A stretch of DNA of 64,000 nucleotides from Lachnospiraceae bacterium AB2028. Lineage in GTDB: Bacteria > Bacillota > Clostridia > Lachnospirales > Lachnospiraceae. Where the stretch lies: NCBI GenBank assembly GCA_000621425.1, contig JHYJ01000006.1, positions 1-64,000 of the forward strand. The letters run 5' to 3'. The translations under genes and the position numbers were made by a program. This document shows, one piece after another, positions 41,838 to 50,962 of the stretch. The notes under the pieces are model-generated. The model saw only the letters and a program-made list of their open reading frames with translations. It searched no databases and was not told the origin of the DNA. How positions within the stretch are numbered: position 1 is the stretch's first letter; each line of letters starts with the position of its first letter.

Positions 41838-43133
41838 TTATTTAGAACAGGCCTTCCGTATTTCTTTGCATATAACCTTTGCGCATTCGTCTGCGTTCAT
41901 ACGGTCGAAGAGATATTCGTCAGCATTCTGCTTGAAGATTTCTATTATCGCCTCTTTTTCCATATTTGAAATAATAAGGTTCATTTCTCTGCTGTGTGCC
42001 ATGATGTCTTTAGTTGCGGCATATTCGTTGGTATCCTTGAGTCCTTCACCATCAAGAACTTCGATAGCCTTGCTGCTTACGGGAACGCCCTTCTCAGTTC
42101 CTTGGAGCTTTATCATATAGGGATCGTTTAACAGATAGTTGAGCAGCAGGGCGGCTTCTTCGGGGTGCTGGACATCTGAACTGATTGCCCACATGGTGGC
42201 AGGCTTCATGTACCAGCCGGTTCTTTTTGCATCAGGCAATAGGGGATAAAGGCATCTGCTGACATTCACGCCTTTTTCTTCAATGGCATCACAGTATTTC
42301 TGGGTGTCGCTTATCCAACACATAGTGCCCACAATTTCCCCGTCCATATATTTGCTCTTGTCAAACATTTCGACAGGGCAGAGTACATGGTCGTCAAGCA
42401 TTTGTCTGTAGAATACCAAAAGATCTGCCATTTCGGCTGGCGTAGCATTAAAGCTCCCGTCAGAATTAAACATTGCTTTTCCGGTGCTTTGTTCGTAATA
42501 GGCTATTATCAACAGAAACATCTGCTTTTTACCCATTCCCAGCAGGTAGCGGTCATCTGCTTTCAGTTTCTTTCCGGCTGCAAACATTTCATCCCAGGAT
42601 GTAGGAGCTGCAATGCCATAGCTGTCAAGCACATCCTGATTGTAGTAGAAGATATGTGAATTCATGGCTATAGGAAGGGCGTTCAGATGGCCGTTTCTTG
42701 TGCCGTATGCTTTCTGTTCATCCGTGAATGCATCCAGGTCGATGTAGTCTGCCAGGTCATTTAGGTCATAGAAACCCGTTCCATCGGCTGAGTATTCATC
42801 AAGCCAGGCGTAATTGATCTGCATGACATCAGCTTCAGTGTCCGACAACATCCAGACCTTAGTTTTTTTCTCATAGCCGTTCCATTCACCATAGCGGTAG
42901 TTAACTACTACATCAGGATTGATGTCAGCAAAATGGTTTACTCCTTCCATGGTATATTTATGTCTGGGATCATTTCCCCACCAGGAAAGAAGAATGATTT
43001 TTTCATGTCTGTCAGATATGTTATCTGCAGGAAACATCCTGCCGTTTTCACGCTGCAGCATGACGGCGGCGCTTACACCCAACACAAGAATGAGTATTAC
43101 CAGCAGGAGGTGTTCACGGTCAAGATTACGCAT
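41838..43133 (-). CDS. Extracellular solute-binding protein (sugar ABC type), no transporter nearby
   Basis: This 431-residue protein has a membrane anchor at about 7-24 without a lipobox Cys, then a family 1 solute-binding fold: KIILLSWWGNDPRHKYTMEG, DVMQINYAWLDEY, LPIAMNSHIFYYNQDVLDSYG and WAISSDVQHPEEAALLLNYL. Such proteins bind sugars for ABC importers, but no permease or ATPase gene is close. Start 43133 (AAGGAG upstream) overlaps the end of the membrane GGDEF gene by 8 nt, so it is translationally coupled to it. It may act as a ligand sensor for that enzyme. Confidence 0.82.
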   Translation of the reverse strand: MRNLDREHLLLVILILVLGVSAAVMLQRENGRMFPADNISDRHEKIILLSWWGNDPRHKYTMEGVNHFADINPDVVVNYRYGEWNGYEKKTKVWMLSDTEADVMQINYAWLDEYSADGTGFYDLNDLADYIDLDAFTDEQKAYGTRNGHLNALPIAMNSHIFYYNQDVLDSYGIAAPTSWDEMFAAGKKLKADDRYLLGMGKKQMFLLIIAYYEQSTGKAMFNSDGSFNATPAEMADLLVFYRQMLDDHVLCPVEMFDKSKYMDGEIVGTMCWISDTQKYCDAIEEKGVNVSRCLYPLLPDAKRTGWYMKPATMWAISSDVQHPEEAALLLNYLLNDPYMIKLQGTEKGVPVSSKAIEVLDGEGLKDTNEYAATKDIMAHSREMNLIISNMEKEAIIEIFKQNADEYLFDRMNADECAKVICKEIRKACSK

Positions 43134-45126
43134 TTTCATCTCCTTCCTCATACAGTGTGTAACGGTTTTTTCCGCTTGCCTTTGATCTATACAGGGCTTT
43201 ATCTGCCTTATCGTACATCGTCTTAAATGTCGGTGATGTATCGCTGTTTAAATACACGCCCATGCTGACTGAAATATTGCAGTCGGTCTGCTCATCTTTG
43301 AATTCTTCTTTGAAACCGGCCATGATTTTGTCCAGACCCGCGGTGACTGTCTGACGGAAACTTTCATTGTCAGATATCTGGTTATCGGTATTCTCTATAT
43401 AGATCGCAAATTCATCCCCGCCCAGTCGGCCGATGAGGATTTCATTGTCGTAAAGGCTCCTTAACAGCTTTCCAAAACGTATTATGACCTGATCGCCGTA
43501 GCTGTGGCCGTTTTTGTCATTTATCAGTTTAAAATTATCCATATCTACCATGACAAATGCCCGGTTTGTACCGGGAACTCCATGAATGAGCCTTTTTTCC
43601 ACCGTTTCTTGGAAAGTTACTTTGTTCATGGTACCGGAGAGCCTGTCTACTTCTGCTTTGTACTGAAGAGTCATTACCAGGTCATCCATAGGCAGGGAAA
43701 CCCGTCTTATCAGTAGAAGGCCGGCAAGTACGAATATCAGAGCCATAAGCGCGGAGATTCTCATAGTGAATGATTTAAGGTCCTCCGCTTCTTTTATGAT
43801 TATGGATGTAGGAACTGTACAGATGACGCGCCAGCCGTTAGTACATACATTTGTATTGATCAGATATTCGCTTCCGATGACCATGCTGGAGTCACCGGGG
43901 GCGATTGCAGATCTGGTCAGTGCTGCGGCTATTTCTTCAGGGAGCATTGTTCCTGATTCTTCCTGTCTTGAAGAGTAAATGATAGTATCACTCTCATCTA
44001 CCAGCCGGATGTCCATTCCGTCGATCTGTTTCGGGTAGATGAATACGGAAGACAGTTCGTTAGTATATACTGAAGACACAAGTATTGCGTTGGGATTCAG
44101 CCTCTTTATGTAGTAGAATCTGTCATTGCTGCCGTTAATGCCGAAGAGCCACGAACCCTGCTGGCTGTCCGTTATGTATTCTGAAAAAGAATCATAGAGA
44201 TTGCTGCCTTCAAAAAGATTCTGGGTTCCCTGTGATACCCAGCCCACTTTGTGGTTGTCTGCATAGATTATTCCGAAATCATTGTAATTGTTCATAAGGC
44301 CGATATCGACGATCCTGTCGGTTATGGCCTCTTCAGTTTTGACCTTATCATATTCACTGATCTTCTCATCAGTTGCATCATATTTGTAGTAGATTTCATC
44401 AGAGTAGAGCAGGGTGGGGGTGGTCTCCATGCGGTCAAGATAAGCATCTATGTTTAATTCTATCTGCCTGCTGTTGATGGCAACCAGCTCAGAAACTTTA
44501 TTCTGCAGGGCAGTTTTGGACCTGTCCACCACAACCAGGTCCACCACTATTGTGACGCCGGCTATTATGACTGCGAAGACAAGGAGCATTTCCATCTGGA
44601 AATTCCTGAGCTTTTTTCCGGTGCCGGATTCCCTGGCGTTTGCCGAAAAATGGTTGCTTACCATAGGGTAGACAATCACTGAAAAAATGTAGGATATGAT
44701 ATTCATGGGAATGATAAGCGGCAGCCAGCTGGCAGCCCACATTACAAGCAAGGGAGGACACTGGGTCGGATCAAGGCGTGTATATGCGATGGCGATATTT
44801 ATGAAACTTACCACCGCGCTTACTATGAACGCATTACCTATTGCCAGTGGCAGGGAATATACGAGATTGTATTCCAGTGAGGGGTTTTTGAGTTTAAACT
44901 TCCGCACAAGGGCGTCACTTATTTTTCCAAGCGGAATAAAGAGAGCGACGCATACACCTGTTATTATGGATTCTGTGATATTCAGAAAACAGAAGATAAT
45001 GAAAGGGGGGGTACTTGCATTGGGATTTAAGCATACAATAGTAGTAGATACCATACCCATTGCTACGGACATGATAACAGATACTATAACTTCGATTAAG
45101 CGCTTGTTTTTTTTGTTAGGATTCAT
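43126..45126 (-). CDS. Membrane diguanylate cyclase with extracytoplasmic sensor region
   Basis: This 666-residue protein has an N-terminal block of about five helices (10-180, with ECF-like SLPLAIGNAFIVSAVVSF). A further helix at about 195-213 follows, then an external Cache-like domain of about 240 residues (FGIIYADNHKVGWVSQGTQN, GTNVCTNGWRVICTVP-like end). A last helix (about 455-475) leads into GGDEF (VDRLSGTMNKVTF, GRLGGDEFAIYIEN). The active site is intact; no RxxD inhibitory site at the usual place. It would make cyclic di-GMP in response to an outside signal. The overlapping solute-binding gene is a candidate partner. Confidence 0.85.
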   Translation of the reverse strand: MNPNKKNKRLIEVIVSVIMSVAMGMVSTTIVCLNPNASTPPFIIFCFLNITESIITGVCVALFIPLGKISDALVRKFKLKNPSLEYNLVYSLPLAIGNAFIVSAVVSFINIAIAYTRLDPTQCPPLLVMWAASWLPLIIPMNIISYIFSVIVYPMVSNHFSANARESGTGKKLRNFQMEMLLVFAVIIAGVTIVVDLVVVDRSKTALQNKVSELVAINSRQIELNIDAYLDRMETTPTLLYSDEIYYKYDATDEKISEYDKVKTEEAITDRIVDIGLMNNYNDFGIIYADNHKVGWVSQGTQNLFEGSNLYDSFSEYITDSQQGSWLFGINGSNDRFYYIKRLNPNAILVSSVYTNELSSVFIYPKQIDGMDIRLVDESDTIIYSSRQEESGTMLPEEIAAALTRSAIAPGDSSMVIGSEYLINTNVCTNGWRVICTVPTSIIIKEAEDLKSFTMRISALMALIFVLAGLLLIRRVSLPMDDLVMTLQYKAEVDRLSGTMNKVTFQETVEKRLIHGVPGTNRAFVMVDMDNFKLINDKNGHSYGDQVIIRFGKLLRSLYDNEILIGRLGGDEFAIYIENTDNQISDNESFRQTVTAGLDKIMAGFKEEFKDEQTDCNISVSMGVYLNSDTSPTFKTMYDKADKALYRSKASGKNRYTLYEEGDENA

Positions 45127-45345
45127 CTATACATACTGCCGGGATGAAAATAGTTAGCGTTTGCTTTCTTCTGGCAGATAACCCCCATATTTAGCTAACG
45201 ATATTATATCCTAAATAACCGCTGCTAACAACTGATGATTTGATGGGCCGGATGATAAAAAAATAGGATTTGTATATGAACAGTTTGGCATAAAATGGTA
45301 GAATAGGAAAAGGCAACTGCTAAAGTGATGATAGGGAGAATAAGA

Positions 45346-46179
45346 ATGTTCAGGATAGGTGAAATACAGAAGTTAAAGGCGGTAAAAAAAGTTGATTTTG
45401 GAATGTATCTGACGGACGGTACGGATGACGGTCGCATACTCCTGCCAAGACGCCAGGTGCCAGAAGGTCTTAGAATAAATGATGAGATAGAGGTTTTTGT
45501 TTACAGGGATTCCGATGACAGGCCCATAGCTACAGTAAACAGGCCTGCGCTGACTCTTAACGGACTGGGGGTTTTGGAAGTTGTATCAGTTACAAAGATA
45601 GGCGCTTTTTTAAACTGGGGACTGGAAAGGGACCTTTTTATGCCCTACGCACAACAGACTCGTCCGCTTCATGCGGGGGAGAGCGTGCTGGTAAGCCTTT
45701 ATATTGATAAGAGTGAAAGGCTGGCGGCAACCATGAAGGTTTATAAGCTGCTTGACAGGGAGTCCCCATACCATACAGGGGATATGGTGACAGGAACACC
45801 TTACGAGATAAATGACAGGCTGGGAGTATTTGTGGCCGTTGATAACAGGTATTCCGCTATCATTCCTAATAATGAGCTTTTTGGTGAAGAGATAAAGCTG
45901 GGACAGCAGCTTAATCTTCGGGTCACAAAGGTCAGGGATGACGGACAGCTGAATCTTTGTATCCGCCAGAAAGCCTATCTGCAGATGGAACCGGATATGG
46001 AAAAGATTCTGAAGCTCATCGATGAAAACGGAGGCGTACTCCCTTTTGGAGAAAAGTCCGATCCGGAAACGATAAAGAAATATACCGGTATGAGCAAGAA
46101 TGAATTCAAAAGGGCCGTGGGGCATCTGTATAAGGAACGCAGAGTGAAGATAGAAAGCGGAAAGATATCTGCTGTGTGA
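45346..46179 (+). CDS. cvfB: S1-domain RNA-binding protein CvfB
   Basis: This 277-residue protein has repeated S1-like units (GEIQKLKAVKKVDFGMYLTD; LEVVSVTKIGAFLNWGLERD; GVFVAVDNRYSAIIPNNELF) and a C-terminal winged helix (ETIKKYTGMSKNEFKRAVGH) that matches CvfB. CvfB in Staphylococcus aureus binds RNA and affects virulence gene expression. ATG 45346 has AGGGAG 7 nt upstream; the in-frame start at 45325 is less likely. Confidence 0.9.
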   Translation: MFRIGEIQKLKAVKKVDFGMYLTDGTDDGRILLPRRQVPEGLRINDEIEVFVYRDSDDRPIATVNRPALTLNGLGVLEVVSVTKIGAFLNWGLERDLFMPYAQQTRPLHAGESVLVSLYIDKSERLAATMKVYKLLDRESPYHTGDMVTGTPYEINDRLGVFVAVDNRYSAIIPNNELFGEEIKLGQQLNLRVTKVRDDGQLNLCIRQKAYLQMEPDMEKILKLIDENGGVLPFGEKSDPETIKKYTGMSKNEFKRAVGHLYKERRVKIESGKISAV

Positions 46180-46183
46180 CAGC

Positions 46184-46585
46184 CTATTTTTCTCTGCGGA
46201 ACCGCATCTTTCCGCTTGTGCCCTTTTTGCCGGGGGAGGTTTTGTCGGCTGCGGCACAGTTAGCGCAGAGAAACCCGTTTGCAATCTTGCTGCCACAGAT
46301 CCGGCAGGTGCTGCTTTTCTTTTCGCCACGCACCATGAGACGCTGTTCTTTGAGATATCTTGCTACCATTTCCTTGCTGACCCCTGTGGCGGCGACGATC
46401 TCTTCCTTGGAAGTGGGGCCGTTTTCGGCTAAGTACATTTTAATTTTGCCGAAATCGTCATATTCGGTTGCGCCGCAATCGTCGCACACATATACCCCTG
46501 AACTCTGATATTTAAGCGGACCACCACATGCATTACAGATGACCTTTCTGTTATGCTGCAGCAGCCTTTCGTATTCACCTGCCAT
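46184..46585 (-). CDS. Protein with two zinc ribbons around a helix-turn-helix
   Basis: This 133-residue protein has CNACGG/CDDCGA near 17-35, then a winged-helix-like section (IKMYLAENGPTSKEEIVAAT, then SKEMVARYLKEQRL) and a second ribbon CRICGS/CANCAA near 97-113, ending in a basic tail. This arrangement suggests a DNA- or RNA-binding regulator. The start at 46585 has AGGGGGGA upstream. It is convergent with cvfB (4 nt between stops) and upstream of the YjfB gene. A link to flagellar regulatory proteins is possible but unproven. Confidence 0.65.
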   Translation of the reverse strand: MAGEYERLLQHNRKVICNACGGPLKYQSSGVYVCDDCGATEYDDFGKIKMYLAENGPTSKEEIVAATGVSKEMVARYLKEQRLMVRGEKKSSTCRICGSKIANGFLCANCAAADKTSPGKKGTSGKMRFRREK

Positions 46586-46683
46586 GGAAATCCCCCCTAC
46601 AGCATCTGATCTGATAAAAACAAAAAGCACAGCCGAACATGGCGATGCTTTCTTTGTTATCATATAATTTCAAATTAAATGTA

Positions 46684-46881
46684 TTAAACCGACATGTCAA
46701 AGTTCCCGCCTACAGCAGGATTAACTGACATTTCCATCATCTTGGCAATGCCGGCACCCTGGATTTCATTCTGTTCCATGGTATTCTTGAGCATCGCAAC
46801 ACCGACCTGGTTCATTACGCCAGCCTGAGCTAAGCTGGATGTAGCATCCATTATAACACCCTGAATTCCGCCAACTTCCAT
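46684..46881 (-). CDS. YjfB-family putative motility protein
   Basis: This 65-residue helical protein matches YjfB: QAGVMNQVGVAMLKNTMEQN, then the C-terminal SVNPAVGGNFDMSV (family form SVNPhlGgniDi). YjfB genes are often controlled with flagellar genes, but the function is unknown and no flagellar gene lies in this window. AAGGAGG precedes the start. Confidence 0.85.
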   Translation of the reverse strand: MEVGGIQGVIMDATSSLAQAGVMNQVGVAMLKNTMEQNEIQGAGIAKMMEMSVNPAVGGNFDMSV

Positions 46882-46971
46882 AGCGCCAACCTCCTTCTTG
46901 TATTTTGCTATATTTTATCAGTGTGGGGCGTAAAAGTCAATCTGTATGATGTTTATAACCGACTTTGTATC

Positions 46972-46980
46972 TGATATAAT
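46972..46980 (+). promoter_or_regulatory. Extended -10 promoter for the 47013 gene
   Basis: TGATATAAT, with TTTATA as a partial -35 box 17 nt upstream (46952-46957). The leader is only about 25 nt. Confidence 0.7.
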
Positions 46981-47012
46981 ACAACGAAATTATTTACAGT
47001 CAGGAGAGTAAT

Positions 47013-47603
47013 GTGAACAGTATAGAAATTGACGGAATGGTGCTTGAGGATCTGCCGCTTAAGGATGCTGTCGATATGACAAGGGAGCTGCTGGAAAGAC
47101 CGGGGCTGGATCTGATCATATGTACGACGGAGTCATCATTTTTCCGGACGGATATAAGCGAGGAAAAAAAGAACTGGCTGGAGTCGGCGAGCCTTAATGT
47201 TTTTGATGTGGCAGGAACCGACGGCGGAAGTTTTTTCGGGTTTTTCAGACAGCATAACCGTAACATGAAGGCTGAGGACTATCTGGCGTTTTTGCTTGGA
47301 TATCTCCAGGGGACGGGGCGGAATGTTACGCTTATCACTGAGGATCCAGAGAAGGCAGACCGAATTAAAAGAAATATTACGCGTGAGTATGAGGATATTG
47401 ATATAGAGATATGCGCTCTGTCAGAGTATGGAACAGGTGATTCGATGTACAATGCGTTGAACGGATCTGAGCCGGAGGCGATCATAGCTGTACTTCCGTG
47501 GAAAGTTCAGACGGGGATAATACGTGATGCAGGAAACATATTCATGGCTTCGCTATGGGTTGCGCTTCCGGAAGAATCTTTTAAGGATAAGCGACTTGTA
47601 TAA
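47013..47603 (+). CDS. Unknown protein, distantly WecB/TagA-like
   Basis: This 196-residue protein starts at GTG with AGGAGAG upstream. The layout (IEIDGMVLEDLPLKDAVDMT, then LDLIICTTESSFF, GRNVTLITEDPEKADRIKRN, and PEAIIAVLPWKVQTGI) follows the WecG/TagA/CpsF glycosyltransferase fold: two Rossmann-like halves with a tPN-like strand, then xVgxPkQE. The usual TPN and PKQE residues are replaced (TTES, PWKVQ), so it is either a divergent relative or a mimic. The function is unknown. Confidence 0.5.
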   Translation: MNSIEIDGMVLEDLPLKDAVDMTRELLERPGLDLIICTTESSFFRTDISEEKKNWLESASLNVFDVAGTDGGSFFGFFRQHNRNMKAEDYLAFLLGYLQGTGRNVTLITEDPEKADRIKRNITREYEDIDIEICALSEYGTGDSMYNALNGSEPEAIIAVLPWKVQTGIIRDAGNIFMASLWVALPEESFKDKRLV

Positions 47604-47714
47604 AATTTATAAAATTAGTTTACAAAACTATGGATTTTTTCGGCTAAATAGATTAAAATGACTTTGACATTATGGCGAAACTACAAAATATTGGTGATAA
47701 GTAATTGTCGGTTT

Positions 47715-47747
47715 TGCATAAGGCTGCATGCATAAGGTTGCATAAGG
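47715..47747 (+). repeat. Three copies of TGCATAAGG before the CdaR gene
   Basis: TGCATAAGG occurs at 47715, 47729 and 47739, spaced 14 and 10 nt, in the leader just before the ribosome binding site of the CdaR-family gene. It could be a binding site for the regulator itself or a replication slip. Confidence 0.55.
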
Positions 47748-47759
47748 AGAAAAGGGGTT

Positions 47760-48857
47760 ATGATTTCAAACCAGATTTTACAGAACACAATAGACGGTAT
47801 TACTGCGATATCACGGGCAGAACTCTGCGTTACCGATACTGACGGTAAAGTAGTGGTGGCAACTTATGCCGAGGCCAGGGATTTTTCGGCAGCGGTAAGG
47901 GAGTTCGTTAAGTCGCCGGCTGATGGCCAGGAGATGCAGGGATGCCATTTCTTCAAGATATCTGACGAACAGCAGCTGGAGTATATCCTGATCGTAGGTG
48001 GTAACAGCGAGAATGCATATCTTGTAGGTAAGATGGCTGCTTTTCAGTTAAAAGGACTGCTGGTTGCGTACAAGGAACGCTTTGATAAGGATAATTTTGT
48101 CAAGAATCTTCTTCTTGATAATCTGCTGCTTGTGGATGTTTACAGCCGTGCAAAGAAACTTCACCTGCAGATAAATCTTAAGCGCGTAGTGCTTATTGCA
48201 GAGACCGGTTCAAACAGGGATGCGAATGCGGTGGAATTGGTGAAGGACTGCCTTGGGCTTACCGGCTCAAAGAAAATTGTCACAGCGGTAGATGAGAATA
48301 ATGTGATAATAGTAATTGAGCTCCCTGATGATCAGGCTCAGATATTAGCTGAAGTGGAAAAGACTTCTGCACTCATAATAGATCATCTGGAGAAAAGCGG
48401 CATAGAGGACGTAAGGATTGCCTGCGGTACTGTAGTTGATGAGATCAAGGATGTGAGCCGTTCATATAAGGAGGCGAAAGTTGCTCTTGATGTTGGCAAG
48501 ATATTTCTTGACGGCAAGAAGATTGTTTATTACGAGGAGTTAGGTATAGGAAGACTGATCTACCAGCTGCCTATGCCGTTATGTCAGATGTTTATCGAGG
48601 AAATCTTTGGGGATAAGAATCCTGAGGATTTCGATATGGAGACTATTACTACCATCAACAAGTTCTTTGAGAACAGCCTTAATGTTTCGGAAACATCCAG
48701 ACAGCTGTTTATACACAGGAATACCCTTGTTTACAGACTGGATAAGCTGCAGAAGAGTACTAATCTGGACCTTAGGGTATTTGAAGATGCGATTACTTTT
48801 AAAATCGCGCTGATGGTAGTTAAGTATATGAAGTACATGGAAAGCAAGGAATTTTAA
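47760..48857 (+). CDS. CdaR-family transcriptional regulator
   Basis: This 365-residue protein has an N-terminal sugar-diacid-recognition domain (ILQNTIDGITAISRAELCVTD, then NAYLVGKMAAFQLKGLLVAY), a central GGDEF-like CdaR region and a C-terminal PucR-type helix-turn-helix (NVSETSRQLFIHRNTLVYRLDKLQ). CdaR proteins usually control sugar-acid use. Here it lies directly upstream of ftsEX with 12 nt between, and no sugar-acid genes are near, so the target is unknown. AAGGAGAAAAGGGG precedes ATG. Confidence 0.88.
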   Translation: MISNQILQNTIDGITAISRAELCVTDTDGKVVVATYAEARDFSAAVREFVKSPADGQEMQGCHFFKISDEQQLEYILIVGGNSENAYLVGKMAAFQLKGLLVAYKERFDKDNFVKNLLLDNLLLVDVYSRAKKLHLQINLKRVVLIAETGSNRDANAVELVKDCLGLTGSKKIVTAVDENNVIIVIELPDDQAQILAEVEKTSALIIDHLEKSGIEDVRIACGTVVDEIKDVSRSYKEAKVALDVGKIFLDGKKIVYYEELGIGRLIYQLPMPLCQMFIEEIFGDKNPEDFDMETITTINKFFENSLNVSETSRQLFIHRNTLVYRLDKLQKSTNLDLRVFEDAITFKIALMVVKYMKYMESKEF

Positions 48858-48869
48858 AGGGGACGGATT

Positions 48870-50075
48870 TTGAAAAAGAGAGGATATATAGAGGATTCCG
48901 AGGAATTAAGGGCAGCGGTGGCTGATCTGAAAGAGAAGTCTTCAAAAAATAAGGACACTGTTGATGTTGAATCTACAAAAAAAGAAGGTTCAGCAACGGA
49001 AGAATCTAAAAACGATGCCGAATACGAAGAGACGGATGCTGAATATGCTGATTCAGACGTTTCGGAGGATGAAGCATACCGTGACGACGAGGATGCCGAG
49101 TATTACGACGAGGAATACTATGAGGACGAAGAGGCTGAATTAGATGCTGATGATGAGTACTATGATGAAGATGAAGGCGCTCATCGAAAGAGTCTGAAAC
49201 CCAGTGAGACCTTTGAAAAGACACTTAGGGATACAAATCCTATGAGTGATGTAGCAAAGGCTGTTGCTGAGAGCGAGAAGAAGTCGAAGGAATACAGAAA
49301 ACAGAAAAAACAGGAATTCGAAGAGGCAAAAAGTAAGCATAGGCGTCGAGACAAGAAGAAAAAAGGCTCAAAAGCAGACGATGCAGTAATATGTCTTGAA
49401 CATGTCACAAAGTATTATGAGCATAAGCCTGCGCCTGCTCTTAATGATGTAAATATCAAGATTAAAAAAGGTGAATTCGTATTTATAGTAGGTGAGAGCG
49501 GATCGGGTAAATCTACCCTGATACGTCTTCTTTTACGTGAGCTTAAGCCCAGTAGCGGAACGGTTACTGTTAATGGTTTCCAGCTTGACAGGATGAACCG
49601 GTGGAAAGTGCCGAAACTTCGCAGGAGCATGGGTGTTGTGTTCCAGGATTTCAGACTTTTAAAGGACCGCAATGTGTATGATAATGTGGCTTTTGCCCAG
49701 CGGATAGTCGAGGCATCTCCCAGGGAGATGAAGAAGAATGTTCCGGAGATTTTGGGTAAGGTTGGACTTGCCGGAAAATACCGCGCAAAGACTGATGAGC
49801 TTTCCGGTGGTGAGCAGCAGAGAGTGGCACTTGCAAGGGCGCTTGTAAACAAGCCCTCTATTCTTCTTGCAGACGAGCCTACAGGAAACTTAGATCCCAA
49901 GAATACCATTGAGATCATGGATCTTCTTGAGCAGATCAATAAGGAAGGCACCACGGTGGTAGTTGTTACCCATAATGAAAAGACCGTTAATGATATGCAC
50001 CATAGGGTAATTACCATCAAGAAAGGTGTTGTGATAAGCGACAGGGAAGAGGGTAACTACGAAGATGAAGATTAG
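48870..50075 (+). CDS. ftsE: Cell-division ATP-binding protein FtsE with a long acidic N-terminal extension
   Basis: FtsE is the ATPase of FtsEX, which switches on peptidoglycan hydrolases at the septum. The C-terminal 230 residues are a standard FtsE: Walker A at 208-215 (GESGSGKS), Q loop VVFQDFRLL, signature LSGGEQQRVALARAL and Walker B ILLADEPTGNLD. Ahead of it are about 170 extra residues: a Lys/Ser/Thr start, a Glu/Asp/Tyr-rich part (about 45-108) with runs such as EDEEAELDADDEYYDED, then a basic stretch (about 140-168). Ordinary FtsE is near 230 residues. TTG start with AAAGGGGAC upstream. It overlaps ftsX by 11 nt. Confidence 0.93.
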   Translation: MKKRGYIEDSEELRAAVADLKEKSSKNKDTVDVESTKKEGSATEESKNDAEYEETDAEYADSDVSEDEAYRDDEDAEYYDEEYYEDEEAELDADDEYYDEDEGAHRKSLKPSETFEKTLRDTNPMSDVAKAVAESEKKSKEYRKQKKQEFEEAKSKHRRRDKKKKGSKADDAVICLEHVTKYYEHKPAPALNDVNIKIKKGEFVFIVGESGSGKSTLIRLLLRELKPSSGTVTVNGFQLDRMNRWKVPKLRRSMGVVFQDFRLLKDRNVYDNVAFAQRIVEASPREMKKNVPEILGKVGLAGKYRAKTDELSGGEQQRVALARALVNKPSILLADEPTGNLDPKNTIEIMDLLEQINKEGTTVVVVTHNEKTVNDMHHRVITIKKGVVISDREEGNYEDED

Positions 50076-50961
50076 AACTTTATTTTATATAATCAAACAA
50101 GGTGTGGCCAGCACCATAAAGAATAAGTGGTTCACGCTTGCTTCCATAGCAACCATAGCGTCATGTCTTTTCCTTTTTGGTATAGGATTTTCATTGATAT
50201 ACAATGTACAGCATATGGTTAAGACCGCCGAGGAAGGTGTGTCCGTAACTGTATTCTTTGACGAGGGAATCTCGGATGAAAGGATAGCTGAGATTGGCAA
50301 TCTCATAACAGGGCATACTGCTGTTTCCAGGGCTGTGTTTGTGTCGGCTGACGAGGCTTGGGAAAGTTTTAAGGGTGAGTACCTGGGCGAGTATGCTGAT
50401 GGCTTTACTGAGAATCCGTTGGCCGATTCTGAGAACTATGAAATATATCTTAACGATGTGTCAAGGCAGGGTGAGTTAGTAAGCTATCTTGAAGGAATAG
50501 ACGGAGTGCGAAGGGTTAATCGCTCTGAAATCACTGCGAACATGCTGAGCGGTTTCAACAGCCTGCTTACATATGTTTCTGTTGGTATTATAGCAGTGCT
50601 CCTTTTAGTATCTATATTCCTTATATCCAATACGGTTACAATAGGTATATCTGTAAGAAGTGAAGAAATTGCTATTATGAAATATGTTGGTGCTACGGAT
50701 TTCTTTGTAAGGGCGCCCTTTGTTATCGAAGGTATGCTGATAGGTGCCATCGGGGCAGTGATCCCTTCGGGAATCATTTATGTTCTCTATGACAGGGTTA
50801 TACTTTACATGGTGGAGAGATTCCAGAGCATTTCCACAGTACTTAATTTCCTGCCGGTGGATCAGGTGTTTGTTTATCTTTTCCCTGTCTGCCTTGCAGT
50901 GGGCATAGGCATAGGTTTTATAGGAAGTTTCTTCACTGTAAGGAAACATCTGAGGGTGTAG
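50065..50961 (+). CDS. ftsX: Cell-division permease-like protein FtsX
   Basis: This 298-residue protein has a cytoplasmic start, first helix at about 22-45, an external domain of about 120 residues with FtsX strands (VSVTVFFDEGISDERIAEIG and DVSRQGELVSYLEGIDGVRR), then three helices (about 173-195, 220-245, 270-290) and the FtsX motif RSEEIAIMKYVGATDFFVRAP. It moves the FtsE ATP signal across the membrane to a hydrolase. It overlaps ftsE, and the M23 gene begins 1 nt after its stop. Confidence 0.94.
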   Translation: MKIRTLFYIIKQGVASTIKNKWFTLASIATIASCLFLFGIGFSLIYNVQHMVKTAEEGVSVTVFFDEGISDERIAEIGNLITGHTAVSRAVFVSADEAWESFKGEYLGEYADGFTENPLADSENYEIYLNDVSRQGELVSYLEGIDGVRRVNRSEITANMLSGFNSLLTYVSVGIIAVLLLVSIFLISNTVTIGISVRSEEIAIMKYVGATDFFVRAPFVIEGMLIGAIGAVIPSGIIYVLYDRVILYMVERFQSISTVLNFLPVDQVFVYLFPVCLAVGIGIGFIGSFFTVRKHLRV

Positions 50962-50962
50962 T

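Noticed and set aside
49415-50020. 201-codon minus-strand frame inside ftsE
   Set aside because: It is the antisense of the conserved ABC ATPase domain; no independent signals.
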